Positions 14,004 through 22,142 of a DNA stretch of 25,327 bases are shown in pieces (position 1 is the stretch's first letter; every line of letters begins with the position of its first letter). Source of the DNA: a virus; the IMG/VR virus record IMGVR_UViG_3300050016_000384, positions 1-25,327 of that record; one strand, given 5' to 3'. The notes under the pieces are model-generated. The model was not told where the DNA came from. It did no database searches and saw nothing but the letters and a program-made list of their open reading frames with translations. The position numbers were made by a program, and so were the translations under genes.

Positions 14004-15472
14004 AGCGCTGGGCACTGTTAATCGCACTCTGTTTGTTGCCGAGCGTAGGACGCTCGCAATCACTGACGACTCTTTCACCGCCGAACACCATCGCCGGCTC
14101 GACGGACATGACGCTGACAGTGCTCGGCACGAATTTTCAGACGGGCGCGACGATCAACTGGAACGGCGTCGCGAAATCGACGACGTTCATTTCGTCGTCC
14201 ACACTCACGACGATCATCAATACCGCGCAGCTCGCTGCAGCCGGCGCCGCGCAAGTTACCGTAACGCAGAGCGGCCTCACGCTAGGACCACTCACGTTTC
14301 AGATTCTTTCGCCGATCTCAACCGGGATCTCGTATCAGCCCACGGTGTTCACGCCTGGCACGAACGCGTATGTCACCGTTACCGGACAAGGCTTCAATAC
14401 GACGGCCACCGTTTTCTTCGATTGGTTTCCGGTGATCACCACGTTCATTTCGCCGACGACCCTCTCCGCATTTATCCCGGGATCGGAAATCTCTAGTGCG
14501 TCTCAGCATCACGTTCTGGTCTACAACGCCGCAGTACCGGCGGGCCGGCCTAGCCTGCAGGTGCAGGTGCAGCAAAAATTCGGCGTACAGACCACCGGTA
14601 CGACGTCGAACCAGACCATCACGATCACGAACATCTCCGCTTCGACGGTGACGCTCTCAAGTCCTTTCCGCATTCTCACCGGTCCGAATTCCGGCGACTT
14701 CGCGAACATCACCGGCGGCACCTGCAGCAATGGCGGCACGTTGGCATCCGGCGCGAGTTGCACAGCGACGTTCAGCTTCACACCTTCGGTCCTGGCCGGC
14801 GAGCTCGCGGTTGCTTCGATTCAGAGCAACGGCATCGGCAGCCCGCAGTATGTGAATCTGGCCGGAACGGGCGCACCTGTCGCGGCGCCAGCGCTAACGA
14901 TCTCACCGTCCGGACTTTTGTTCGGCAACCAGGTGCAATCAACCGCCTCGAACTCGATCACTGCGACGGTCACAAACTCCGGAACGAGTGCGCTGGATAT
15001 GAGCGCTCTGGTCATCACCGGCACAAACGGATCCGACTTCACACTGACCGGCGGGAGCTGCACCAGCACGACGGTGCTGCAGCCCGGCGACACCTGCTCG
15101 ATGACGGTGACTTTCACGCCGTCGTTGACGTCGACCGAGTCTGCCGAAATCAGCATCACCGACAACGCGGTGGGAAGCCCTCATCTTTTGCCGCTGCACG
15201 GATCCGGCGTGACGGCGACTGCGCACTACGTCGCGCTCGCATGGACTACCTCAACCAGTTCGAACTTGCTCGGCTACAACATCTATCGCGGATCGACGAA
15301 CGGCGGTCCGTATACGCTGGTGACTCCTTCGCCAGTAAACGGCACCGGCTACAACGACACGCAAGTCACTCATGGGGTGATTTGCTATTACGTGATCACC
15401 TCGGTCGGCACGAATCCACCGTACAGCCCGGTAGAAAGTCCGGACTCGACGCAGGTGAATGCGACGCCATGA
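14000..15472 (+). CDS. Secreted IPT/choice-of-anchor/FN3 multidomain protein
   Basis: 490-residue exported protein made of beta-sandwich domains. Signal peptide MKRWALLIALCLLPSVGRS, likely cut before Gln. Then two IPT/TIG-like domains (about 24-105: TTLSPPNTIAG, LTVLGTNFQTGATINWNG; and about 107-195: VTVTGQGFNTTATVFFDW). Next are two choice-of-anchor D-like repeats (about 195-295 and 300-410), each with a Cys pair (GTC-GASC; GSC-GDTC) and SGDFxxxxGGxC and CxxTxxFTPS motifs. A final FN3-like domain has VALAWTTSTSSNLLGYNIYRGSTNGGPY. Such proteins are abundant in the secretomes of soil Acidobacteriota and usually bind surfaces or polysaccharide. A structural role in the virion is possible but nothing proves it. 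The ATG at 14000 overlaps the distal tail gene stop; a longer open frame upstream is only a shadow. Confidence 0.75.
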   Translation: MKRWALLIALCLLPSVGRSQSLTTLSPPNTIAGSTDMTLTVLGTNFQTGATINWNGVAKSTTFISSSTLTTIINTAQLAAAGAAQVTVTQSGLTLGPLTFQILSPISTGISYQPTVFTPGTNAYVTVTGQGFNTTATVFFDWFPVITTFISPTTLSAFIPGSEISSASQHHVLVYNAAVPAGRPSLQVQVQQKFGVQTTGTTSNQTITITNISASTVTLSSPFRILTGPNSGDFANITGGTCSNGGTLASGASCTATFSFTPSVLAGELAVASIQSNGIGSPQYVNLAGTGAPVAAPALTISPSGLLFGNQVQSTASNSITATVTNSGTSALDMSALVITGTNGSDFTLTGGSCTSTTVLQPGDTCSMTVTFTPSLTSTESAEISITDNAVGSPHLLPLHGSGVTATAHYVALAWTTSTSSNLLGYNIYRGSTNGGPYTLVTPSPVNGTGYNDTQVTHGVICYYVITSVGTNPPYSPVESPDSTQVNATP

Positions 15473-16968
15473 GGAAAACCGCAATCGTTCTGCTCGCCTT
15501 CTTGGCTGTCTCTTTCCTGGCGATCGTTTATGCGCAGTCCAATCTTCCAGCTTTTCCGGAGGCTCAGGGCGGGGGAGCTGCGGCGAGGGGAGGCCGCGGC
15601 GGTCAAGTAATCGAAGTGACCAATTTGAACGACTCGGGATCGGGATCTCTGCGCAATTGCATGGAATCGTCCGGCGCACGCACCTGCATATTCCGCGTCT
15701 GGGGAATCATCAACGTTCAGGGAGATCTGCGAGTTGGAAACGGCTCTCTGACCATCGCCGGCCAGAGCGCTCCGAGCGGCGGAATCAAACTCATCGGCAC
15801 CGGCGCGATGATGTGGATCAATACCGACAACGTGCAGGTTCGCTATCTTACATACGATGGCAACAGCGCGAACAACGGCCCTGGTGCCGGCTCAGTCAGC
15901 TTCGACGCCGGCAGCGGCGGAAATACGCACGATGTCATCTTCGATCACGTTTCTGGCTTCCACGTCACCAACAAGCAGCTCATCGTTTTGCGGAACAACA
16001 CCGGCCCGGTCAGCAACGTCTCGTTCCAATGGAGCATGACCTTCCAGCCCGACGCCGCACATCCGGTTGGCCCGATGGTCGACGCGACGACCGGGCCTGC
16101 GATCGACGTGAACAACATCGATTACCATCACAATTTCTTTGGCGATACTTCGCACCGCCTGCCGCTGTACAACGGCCACATTGGACGCTGGGTTTCGAAC
16201 ATCATCTACAACTGGGATCAATTCGCGACGCTTGTTCAAGGCGGAGCTCAGTTCGATGCGATCGCAAATCACTACGTTTCCGGCCTCGGCTTAGGTCACG
16301 GCGGAAGCTGCAATCCTCACGAGATCGAAGGCGATTTAGCGCAGAGTCAGGATGACACTTCCGCGTCCATGCCTGGGCCGCCGTCTTTCTACTTGAGCGG
16401 CAACACTGGCCCAAACGGAACGGATTGGGCGATGACTGCGGAGGTTCGTAGCGAAGGCGGTTGCGAAGCGGGATTCCCGAGCCCGGTCGAAAATAGCTGG
16501 CGCCGCAGCAGCCCGCTTCCGACCGAGCCATTTCCAATCACGCCGGATGCGGCGACCAGCCTCGATACGGTACTGCTCTCGCTGGTAGGAAATTCTCGCG
16601 GTCTCGATTGTCACGGCAACTGGGTTGCGCGTCGGCAGACCGAAGACGCGGAGATGATCAACGAATATGTGAACGGTCTCACCGGTTCGCTGTGGACCGC
16701 ACCGGGCGGATACGTCACTGCGGCGGTTCCATCAAACTCGTCGATCCCTACATGCACCGAATCGCTGCACGATGGAATGCCGGATCAATACAAAACCGAT
16801 AATGGGTTGAGCACCACGGACACTGGACTCGCACAAAGAGCCGCACCGAATGGCTACACGTGGCTCGAAAATTACTTGAACGGGAAAACTGGATCGAGCA
16901 CCATCACGCCGCCGCCGGCGTCGGGAACGCCGTTGCCTCCGACTGGCGTGACAGCTACTCCACACTGA
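15469..16968 (+). CDS. Secreted polysaccharide lyase family 1-like (pectate lyase)
   Basis: 499-residue enzyme expected to cleave pectin-like uronate polysaccharide by beta-elimination. Signal peptide MRKTAIVLLAFLAVSFLAIVYA, cut before QSN. The mature N-terminus has the PL1 opening FPEAQGGG-ARGGRGGQVIEVTNLNDSGSGSLR, then RTCIFRVWGII and LTIAGQSAPSGGIKL. The core beta helix has DVIFDHVSGF, DYHHNFFGDTSHRLPLYNG and VSNIIYNW, a near-textbook PL1 block in which Arg230 (SHRLP) is the candidate catalytic Arg. Near 430-470, DGMPDQYKTDNGL and GYTWLENYLNG resemble the Ca-binding thrombospondin-3-like tail common after such lyases. The end PPTGVTATPH looks like the first strand of an FN3 domain cut short. 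Several Cys pairs are present. The start overlaps the previous stop (ATGA). Substrate is inferred from family only. Confidence 0.82.
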   Translation: MRKTAIVLLAFLAVSFLAIVYAQSNLPAFPEAQGGGAAARGGRGGQVIEVTNLNDSGSGSLRNCMESSGARTCIFRVWGIINVQGDLRVGNGSLTIAGQSAPSGGIKLIGTGAMMWINTDNVQVRYLTYDGNSANNGPGAGSVSFDAGSGGNTHDVIFDHVSGFHVTNKQLIVLRNNTGPVSNVSFQWSMTFQPDAAHPVGPMVDATTGPAIDVNNIDYHHNFFGDTSHRLPLYNGHIGRWVSNIIYNWDQFATLVQGGAQFDAIANHYVSGLGLGHGGSCNPHEIEGDLAQSQDDTSASMPGPPSFYLSGNTGPNGTDWAMTAEVRSEGGCEAGFPSPVENSWRRSSPLPTEPFPITPDAATSLDTVLLSLVGNSRGLDCHGNWVARRQTEDAEMINEYVNGLTGSLWTAPGGYVTAAVPSNSSIPTCTESLHDGMPDQYKTDNGLSTTDTGLAQRAAPNGYTWLENYLNGKTGSSTITPPPASGTPLPPTGVTATPH

Positions 16969-16984
16969 GGAATGGGAGGGAACT

Positions 16985-17242
16985 ATGAGTTTCACAGTCG
17001 ATGCGATCGACAGCTACTATCACCCAAAGATCGGATTCGGGATCGATCAAAAGAAAGCGGCGATTGAGTTACGTCGCCTAGCAGACGAAATAGAAAAACC
17101 CATTCCAGAAATGGGCGGAGAGTATATCTGCATCCAGGAAGCGATCACACTCGAAACCGTCAACATTGACGATTATGCGATGACCACGCTCGTGCTCAAA
17201 TTCGCAACCAAGAAATCCGACGGCGGTATCAGGCCCACATGA
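16985..17242 (+). CDS. Small conserved-looking protein, unknown
   Basis: 85-residue protein I do not recognise. It begins FTVDAIDSYYHPKIGFGIDQKKAAIELRRLADEIEKP and ends with strands YICIQEAITLETVNIDDYAMTTLVLKF, so it is probably a small alpha/beta domain with a soluble, cytoplasmic look. A strong GGGAGGGAA lies just before the ATG, showing that translation restarts independently after the secreted cassette. It may be a cassette-associated cargo gene or a small tail-assembly factor. Its stop overlaps a 22-codon ORF as ATGA. Confidence 0.6.
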   Translation: MSFTVDAIDSYYHPKIGFGIDQKKAAIELRRLADEIEKPIPEMGGEYICIQEAITLETVNIDDYAMTTLVLKFATKKSDGGIRPT

Positions 17243-17307
17243 AGCGACGGCGCACTAAAGAAATGCGGAATTACCGCCTTGAGCGCTCAAGCATGGGGAA
17301 ATCTTGA
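17239..17307 (+). CDS. 22-residue basic micro-ORF
   Basis: A 22-codon ORF (MKRRRTKEMRNYRLERSSMG, then KS) starts at an ATG overlapping the previous stop (ATGA, 17239-17242). It ends at a TGA overlapping the TTG start of the DUF2163 gene (TTGA, 17304-17307). It thus bridges two genes with the same stop/start chaining as the rest of the operon. Of its first 17 residues, eight are Arg or Lys. It may encode a micropeptide or only carry ribosomes to the next weak start (translational coupling). It is too short for homology to decide. Confidence 0.35.
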   Translation: MKRRRTKEMRNYRLERSSMGKS

Positions 17308-18239
17308 AAACCGTCATCGGCGGATCGGGCTCTGACACTTCGGCCGCCACACTCACGTATCTCACCAACAATCACCAATTCAAACTGGCGGATCTGTATC
17401 TGATCGGCGAAGTCGAGGATCCCAACGCGATCTGGTTAACCGACTGGCAATCGCCGCTGGTCTGGCCGGCGATGGGAACGTTCAATCCGACAGCGATCTC
17501 ACGCGGCACAGTGACGATGAACATTGGCCTCGAGGTCGCGAATCTCGAAGTCGATTGGTCGCCAAAGCTCACTGCGTTCGGTCAGACCGCTGCAACCGCG
17601 AATTTCTATCAAAAGGCGTGGCTCGGTTTCTATCGCAACTGGCGCGTGCGAATCTGGCGCACGATCATGCCGACGCCAGGCGACGCGAATACCTACGGCG
17701 CATATCAGCTCTTTGGCGGGCGGATCGCCACGGCTGAGGTTTCCCGCGGGAAGATCAAGTTCACGATCAACAGCTTCCTCGATTGCGTGAATGAACAAGT
17801 TCCTCCGAACGTCATCGAGACAACAAACATCCTGGCCGGCTATAGCGGCGCGACACCGGTCCTGGTCGACGGTGAGACGTCGTTGCCACAGTTCACGGCC
17901 GTCAATCCAAGTTCGACGACCACAATCGTTGCGGTCTGCAATTCACCGACGCCGAACAAGGTTTACGGCGATAACAAACTGCAATTCGGCTACCTGGTAT
18001 TTCTGCCGGGGTCGACGCTCGCGGGCGCGTTCTCGCAGATCGCGACCAGCGACTACTACGACGCCGGCGGCGGCGTTCACCTGAATCAATTGTTCGTGTA
18101 CGCGCCGTTTCCCTGGGCGCCGACGACCGGCGACAAATTCTACGTTTCGACAGCTTTCCCACTGGATCAAACCGCGGCGGCCGCAGCGGGCGTCTATCGG
18201 GGATTTCCATATGTGCCCGCACCGGAGACGGCCGCATGA
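17304..18239 (+). CDS. Tail tip hub protein, DUF2163-like
   Basis: 311-residue tail protein resembling DUF2163 (gene transfer agent gp13 family), which forms the hub between the distal ring and the tip. Supporting features are the N-terminal LTYLTNNHQFKLADLYLIGEV (where ADLY-L-L matches the family's first strand), SRGTVTMNIGLEVANLEV, WRVRIWRTIMPTPGD, and the later GRIATAEVSRGKIKFTINSFLDCVNEQVPPN. The TTG at 17304 is preceded by GGGGAAA and overlaps the micro-ORF stop. The next gene is the NlpC/P60 peptidase, as in gene transfer agents and many lambda-like phages. Confidence 0.72.
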   Translation: MKTVIGGSGSDTSAATLTYLTNNHQFKLADLYLIGEVEDPNAIWLTDWQSPLVWPAMGTFNPTAISRGTVTMNIGLEVANLEVDWSPKLTAFGQTAATANFYQKAWLGFYRNWRVRIWRTIMPTPGDANTYGAYQLFGGRIATAEVSRGKIKFTINSFLDCVNEQVPPNVIETTNILAGYSGATPVLVDGETSLPQFTAVNPSSTTTIVAVCNSPTPNKVYGDNKLQFGYLVFLPGSTLAGAFSQIATSDYYDAGGGVHLNQLFVYAPFPWAPTTGDKFYVSTAFPLDQTAAAAAGVYRGFPYVPAPETAA

Positions 18240-18721
18240 CACTCGAAGAGTGCATCGTCAACGCCTCGCGCACGCTCACCGTGAGAGAAGCACGCACCTG
18301 GATTGGAACGCCTTATCACCTCGGCGGTCGCTTGAAGGGCGTTGGCTGCGACTGCTATTCCTTCATCTGCGAAGTGCTCATCTACTGTCGACTGATCAAT
18401 GTTGAAACGTTGCCGGTCTACGCTGGCGACTGGTGGTGTCACATCTCGCGCGAGGAATATCTTTTCCGCCTCATGCGCTACGCGACCAAAACCTTTGAAG
18501 GCGTCGCCTACGGAAACACCAATGTGAAATCTGGCAACGTGCTCGCAGTTCGAGCCGCGGGCACAGAGAGCCGGATTTATAATCACGGCGCGATTGTGAC
18601 GAGCTTCCCGAAAGCGATTCACGCTGTCGACGGGGGCGTAGAAGAGTTCGACGTCACCTCACATCACATGTGGGCGTTTCAGCCTTTGAAAGTTTTCGAT
18701 CCCTGGGAGAAAAATGCTTAG
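18236..18721 (+). CDS. NlpC/P60 cell-wall peptidase of the tail tip
   Basis: 161-residue cysteine peptidase of the NlpC/P60 superfamily, similar in size and position to gene transfer agent gp14 and the peptidase part of lambda gpK. It has WIGTPYHLGG, the nucleophile motif GCDCYSF (candidate Cys40; Cys38 is also close) and the His motif YNHGAIV (His117). The third residue of the triad is not obvious to me. It probably trims peptidoglycan peptides locally during DNA entry. The ATG overlaps the DUF2163 stop (ATGA), and the end overlaps the next start by eight bases. Confidence 0.82.
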   Translation: MTLEECIVNASRTLTVREARTWIGTPYHLGGRLKGVGCDCYSFICEVLIYCRLINVETLPVYAGDWWCHISREEYLFRLMRYATKTFEGVAYGNTNVKSGNVLAVRAAGTESRIYNHGAIVTSFPKAIHAVDGGVEEFDVTSHHMWAFQPLKVFDPWEKNA

Positions 18722-21700
18722 CGGAAAATCCATGGCGCGCACGCGCCCGACGGCGCTGGGAAGTCAGCTCCAAGCAAGCTGCTATGGACTGGCAATCCCT
18801 TCCATATACGGTTGCGTAAAATCACCGCTGCTTGTGATCTGGGCGCAAAACCTTCGCCAGGGCGGAAGCGGAAAGAAAGCAAAAAAGAAAGGTGTTACGA
18901 CCTACGTCGAGCAGATCGATTTCCTGATCGGCTCGAATCCCATGCAAGGCCTATTGCAGTTTTGGGGCAACCGCACCGATCGCTATCCGCTAAACTTCGT
19001 GAAGCAGCGATCAGCGTTTTCCTCTTTCACCACCACGATCACGATATCCGATTCTGAATTCTACTTTGTGGTCGGCGTCACAGCCGAAGTCAGTCTGAGC
19101 GGCACGTTCAACGATTACGGCGGTCAGGGATCGGTCGCGTGGGGCCCGACGACTTACGAATACCCGTTGTGGAACAAAGCGTTGCACGGTCCAGACTTGG
19201 TGAACGCGTCCACCGCTCGCTGGATTCCGTGGACCTATAAGTGGGTACCCGGGGATGGCAACGTGGTTACGCTCCCGGATTTGCCGTTGTGGCCGGACAC
19301 GCTGCCAACCAACGGCTTCATAAATATCTACTATGCGCAGCTAGCCGCGGCGAACAAGTTCCAAGTGCCAGCGGCGACGTTCCGTCTGACCTTTGAGCCG
19401 CAGCTCGGCAACAACAACGCGGCCTTCGCCGGCTACACCGCGCAGCAAATCATCTATCCCGAATACGCCGGTGCGAGCTCGCCAAACATCGATCTCGGCG
19501 CAACCGGAATGATCCAGGGCACGCGCGCAGAAGTGATGGGCAGCTTCTCGGTTTACTCCCGCGGCGATGCTGATTTTTTCGACATGATCGAAGACGTCCT
19601 GAAAAGCGGGATGTTGCAAGTTGGCGCTCAGCTTGGATTGATTCAACGAGGAGTTAATCTTAACGATCTTCCGGGAACGATCCAGAAAAATTTCTTCATG
19701 TCGCTGGAGTTGCATTCACCCCCGGTGCCTTTGTATCAGCCTGTGGGCGCTGGAAACATTTTGGTCGCCTGGGGCGGCTCGGAGCCGCCTGGCGGATCTC
19801 CCTCGATTGCCGACACGCAAGGCAACAACTTCAACCCCGTCTATCTCGCTAACCAAACCGGCACCTGGTACAGCGACCCTGCGATCGGTGGAGCGGGCGA
19901 CGTCGTGACGATCACGCCGGCGGGCGGCCCGAACTACGCTTGCGGCGGATTCGTGGTGGAACTGGACAGCAACACGAATGTCTTCGATGCACAAGCGCAT
20001 GCCACCGGCACGAGCCCAACCACTCCAGCCACCTGCTCAATCACTACGACGGGGCAAGCAGGCGGGATTATTTTCGTTGCGCTTTTCCTGGATGGCGGCT
20101 TTATCAATGGATCGGATCCGCCTCACTGGAAACAACTCTTTCCTAACTTGGTCAACAACGCCAAAGGGAATGCCTTCTGGTATCGCGTCATTTCAGGCCC
20201 AGGCACTTACACGTTCAGTTTCCCCACAGGCCCGTATACCAGCTACATCATGACCATGGTCGCGTTTACTTCCGCCCAAGCCGCTGCCTATCCCAAAGCG
20301 CTCGGGAACATTTTAGACCCGAAGACCGCGCTGGTTGCCCGAGCCGGATGCCGCGCAAACGGACTCTTCGGCAGCATTTCGCTCGACTCGCAAAAGAAAG
20401 CTGCGGACTGGCTTGCTGATTTTTATGCGTGCGCAAACAGCGCGCCGGTCTGGTCCGGCTTTGTGCTCAAATCCATTTTCCGCAGTGAAGTCTCGGCGGT
20501 TGGAAACGGCGTCGTATATACCGCACCGACGGCTTCGGGTCCGGTGATGAACATCACTGAGGACGATTTGATCGGCGATCCAGGCGGTCCACTGATCACC
20601 GTCGGAGACAAAGCACCGGGGATCAGCGACGACGAGGACAATGAAAACTACATCCTGCAAATCGAGTTCCTCGATCGCGACAGCGACTACAACCCGAGCG
20701 TCGCTTCCTGGCCTGAGCAAGCCAGCGTCGCGCAGTACGGGCCGCGAAAGGGAACTCCGCAAGTTCTCCACGAAATCACCAGCTCCGTCGTCGCGCAAAA
20801 GCTACTCGCGATCCAGGCGCGCCGGCACGCGTACGTGATCCCGCGAACGTTCAAATTCAAGGGCATGGCTCACCTGTGCTTGCTCGAGCCGATGGACCTG
20901 GTCACGATCAACGATTCGCTGCTCGGGATCTCGGCACTGCCAGTGCGAATCACCAGCGTCGCGGAGGACGACAAACACAATTTCGATTTCGAGGCTGAAC
21001 CGTTCTTCTATGGTGTGCATGCTCCGGATCCCGAAATCACTGTCACCAGCACGGCGCCGTATCAGCCGAACACCAACAACACGCCGGCCAGCGTCAACAC
21101 GCCAATCATTTTCGAACCGGTGCTGCGACTTTCCGGAGGCACAGCGCAGCTCTGGGCCGCGGTGAGTGATGCGGATCCCAACTACGGCGGCTGCGCAGTC
21201 TATCTCTCAACCGATGGCGGCACGTCTTACAACCCGATTCCGGGCGGCACAATCTTCGGCAATTCCATGACCGGCGTCACGACCGCGGACTGGCCGAGCT
21301 CGACGGATCCGGATACAACGCACGATCTTCCGGTCGACCTGACTGAAAGCCTCGGCTCGCTGCTTTCCTACCAGGTGAGCGATGAAGACAATTTCGTCTA
21401 TCCGTGTTACGTCGCCGGCGGCAACGCGACGATCCCATACGGGTTGATGACCTACGCGGTCGCGACGCTCACCGCGGCGAACAAGTACACGCTCAAAGCC
21501 ACAGGCGGCGGAACGAACCATCTGCGTCGCTGCCTGTACGGGGCGCCGGCGGTTGGCACCGACGTCGATCATCCGAACGGATCCCGATGGGCGCTGCTTA
21601 ATCCCGCCGGCGTCGGATTGTTCAAGATCAACCTCGATCCGAAATGGATCGGTAAAACTCTCTATTTCAAATTTCCCGCGTTCAACACCTTTCAAGGTGG

Positions 21701-22139
21701 GCAGCAATCGGTGCCTTCGGCGACGGCTTACGCCTACACGCCGACCGGCCTTCCATCGCAGAGCACTGCCAACCCTTCAAACAGCTACGTACAGAGCCCG
21801 GCGATCGCGCTCTCGCAACCGAGCGATGTGCAGATTTCCATGGCGCAGGTTTCGGTGCAGTTCGCGACGAACATCGTCAATTACAACGCGCGCAACTTTA
21901 CGATCCCGGATCCAGGCGGAACACCAACCACCTACTACGTGACGATCGCGGACACTGCGCAGCTCGGCGACACTGGTGCCCTTACGAACTTGACGGCAAC
22001 GTGTCAGACCTCAAATGCGCTGGTTGGCGTTCCGGGAAATACCTACATCGGATTCATCATTGCGACGCATGCGGCCGGCGCAACTGCTACGCCTGCGCCG
22101 GGCGGTTGGCCGCCTCCGCAAGCATTTATTGTAAATTGA
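18714..22139 (+). CDS. Tail tip host-specificity protein (J / gp15-like)
   Basis: 1141-residue tip attachment protein. The N-terminus has the family pattern RPTALGSQLQASCYGLAIPSIYG followed by a basic stretch (GSGKKAKKKG) and VEQIDFLIGSNPMQGLLQFW. The core near 600-770 has DDLIGDPGG, LQIEFLDRDSDYN, ARRHAYVIPRTFKFKG and LEPMDLVTINDSLLG. These blocks match gp15/J-type proteins that form the tip hub. Residues about 346-520 look like an inserted beta domain (SIADTQGNNF, GDVVTITP, GTYTFSFP). After about 780 come FN3-like and jelly-roll-like domains (LWAAVSDADPNYGG, KTLYFKFPAFNTF, YYVTIADTAQLGDTG, VPGNTYIGFI), probably for receptor binding. GGGAG lies just before the ATG. It directly follows the peptidase, as in gene transfer agents. 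Confidence 0.85.
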   Translation: MLSGKSMARTRPTALGSQLQASCYGLAIPSIYGCVKSPLLVIWAQNLRQGGSGKKAKKKGVTTYVEQIDFLIGSNPMQGLLQFWGNRTDRYPLNFVKQRSAFSSFTTTITISDSEFYFVVGVTAEVSLSGTFNDYGGQGSVAWGPTTYEYPLWNKALHGPDLVNASTARWIPWTYKWVPGDGNVVTLPDLPLWPDTLPTNGFINIYYAQLAAANKFQVPAATFRLTFEPQLGNNNAAFAGYTAQQIIYPEYAGASSPNIDLGATGMIQGTRAEVMGSFSVYSRGDADFFDMIEDVLKSGMLQVGAQLGLIQRGVNLNDLPGTIQKNFFMSLELHSPPVPLYQPVGAGNILVAWGGSEPPGGSPSIADTQGNNFNPVYLANQTGTWYSDPAIGGAGDVVTITPAGGPNYACGGFVVELDSNTNVFDAQAHATGTSPTTPATCSITTTGQAGGIIFVALFLDGGFINGSDPPHWKQLFPNLVNNAKGNAFWYRVISGPGTYTFSFPTGPYTSYIMTMVAFTSAQAAAYPKALGNILDPKTALVARAGCRANGLFGSISLDSQKKAADWLADFYACANSAPVWSGFVLKSIFRSEVSAVGNGVVYTAPTASGPVMNITEDDLIGDPGGPLITVGDKAPGISDDEDNENYILQIEFLDRDSDYNPSVASWPEQASVAQYGPRKGTPQVLHEITSSVVAQKLLAIQARRHAYVIPRTFKFKGMAHLCLLEPMDLVTINDSLLGISALPVRITSVAEDDKHNFDFEAEPFFYGVHAPDPEITVTSTAPYQPNTNNTPASVNTPIIFEPVLRLSGGTAQLWAAVSDADPNYGGCAVYLSTDGGTSYNPIPGGTIFGNSMTGVTTADWPSSTDPDTTHDLPVDLTESLGSLLSYQVSDEDNFVYPCYVAGGNATIPYGLMTYAVATLTAANKYTLKATGGGTNHLRRCLYGAPAVGTDVDHPNGSRWALLNPAGVGLFKINLDPKWIGKTLYFKFPAFNTFQGGQQSVPSATAYAYTPTGLPSQSTANPSNSYVQSPAIALSQPSDVQISMAQVSVQFATNIVNYNARNFTIPDPGGTPTTYYVTIADTAQLGDTGALTNLTATCQTSNALVGVPGNTYIGFIIATHAAGATATPAPGGWPPPQAFIVN

Positions 22140-22142
22140 GCT

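Noticed and set aside
14758-15468. Long open frame upstream of the lyase start
   Set aside because: It is an Arg/His-rich shadow of the IPT/FN3 gene; the ATG at 15469 begins a clean signal peptide and overlaps the previous stop.
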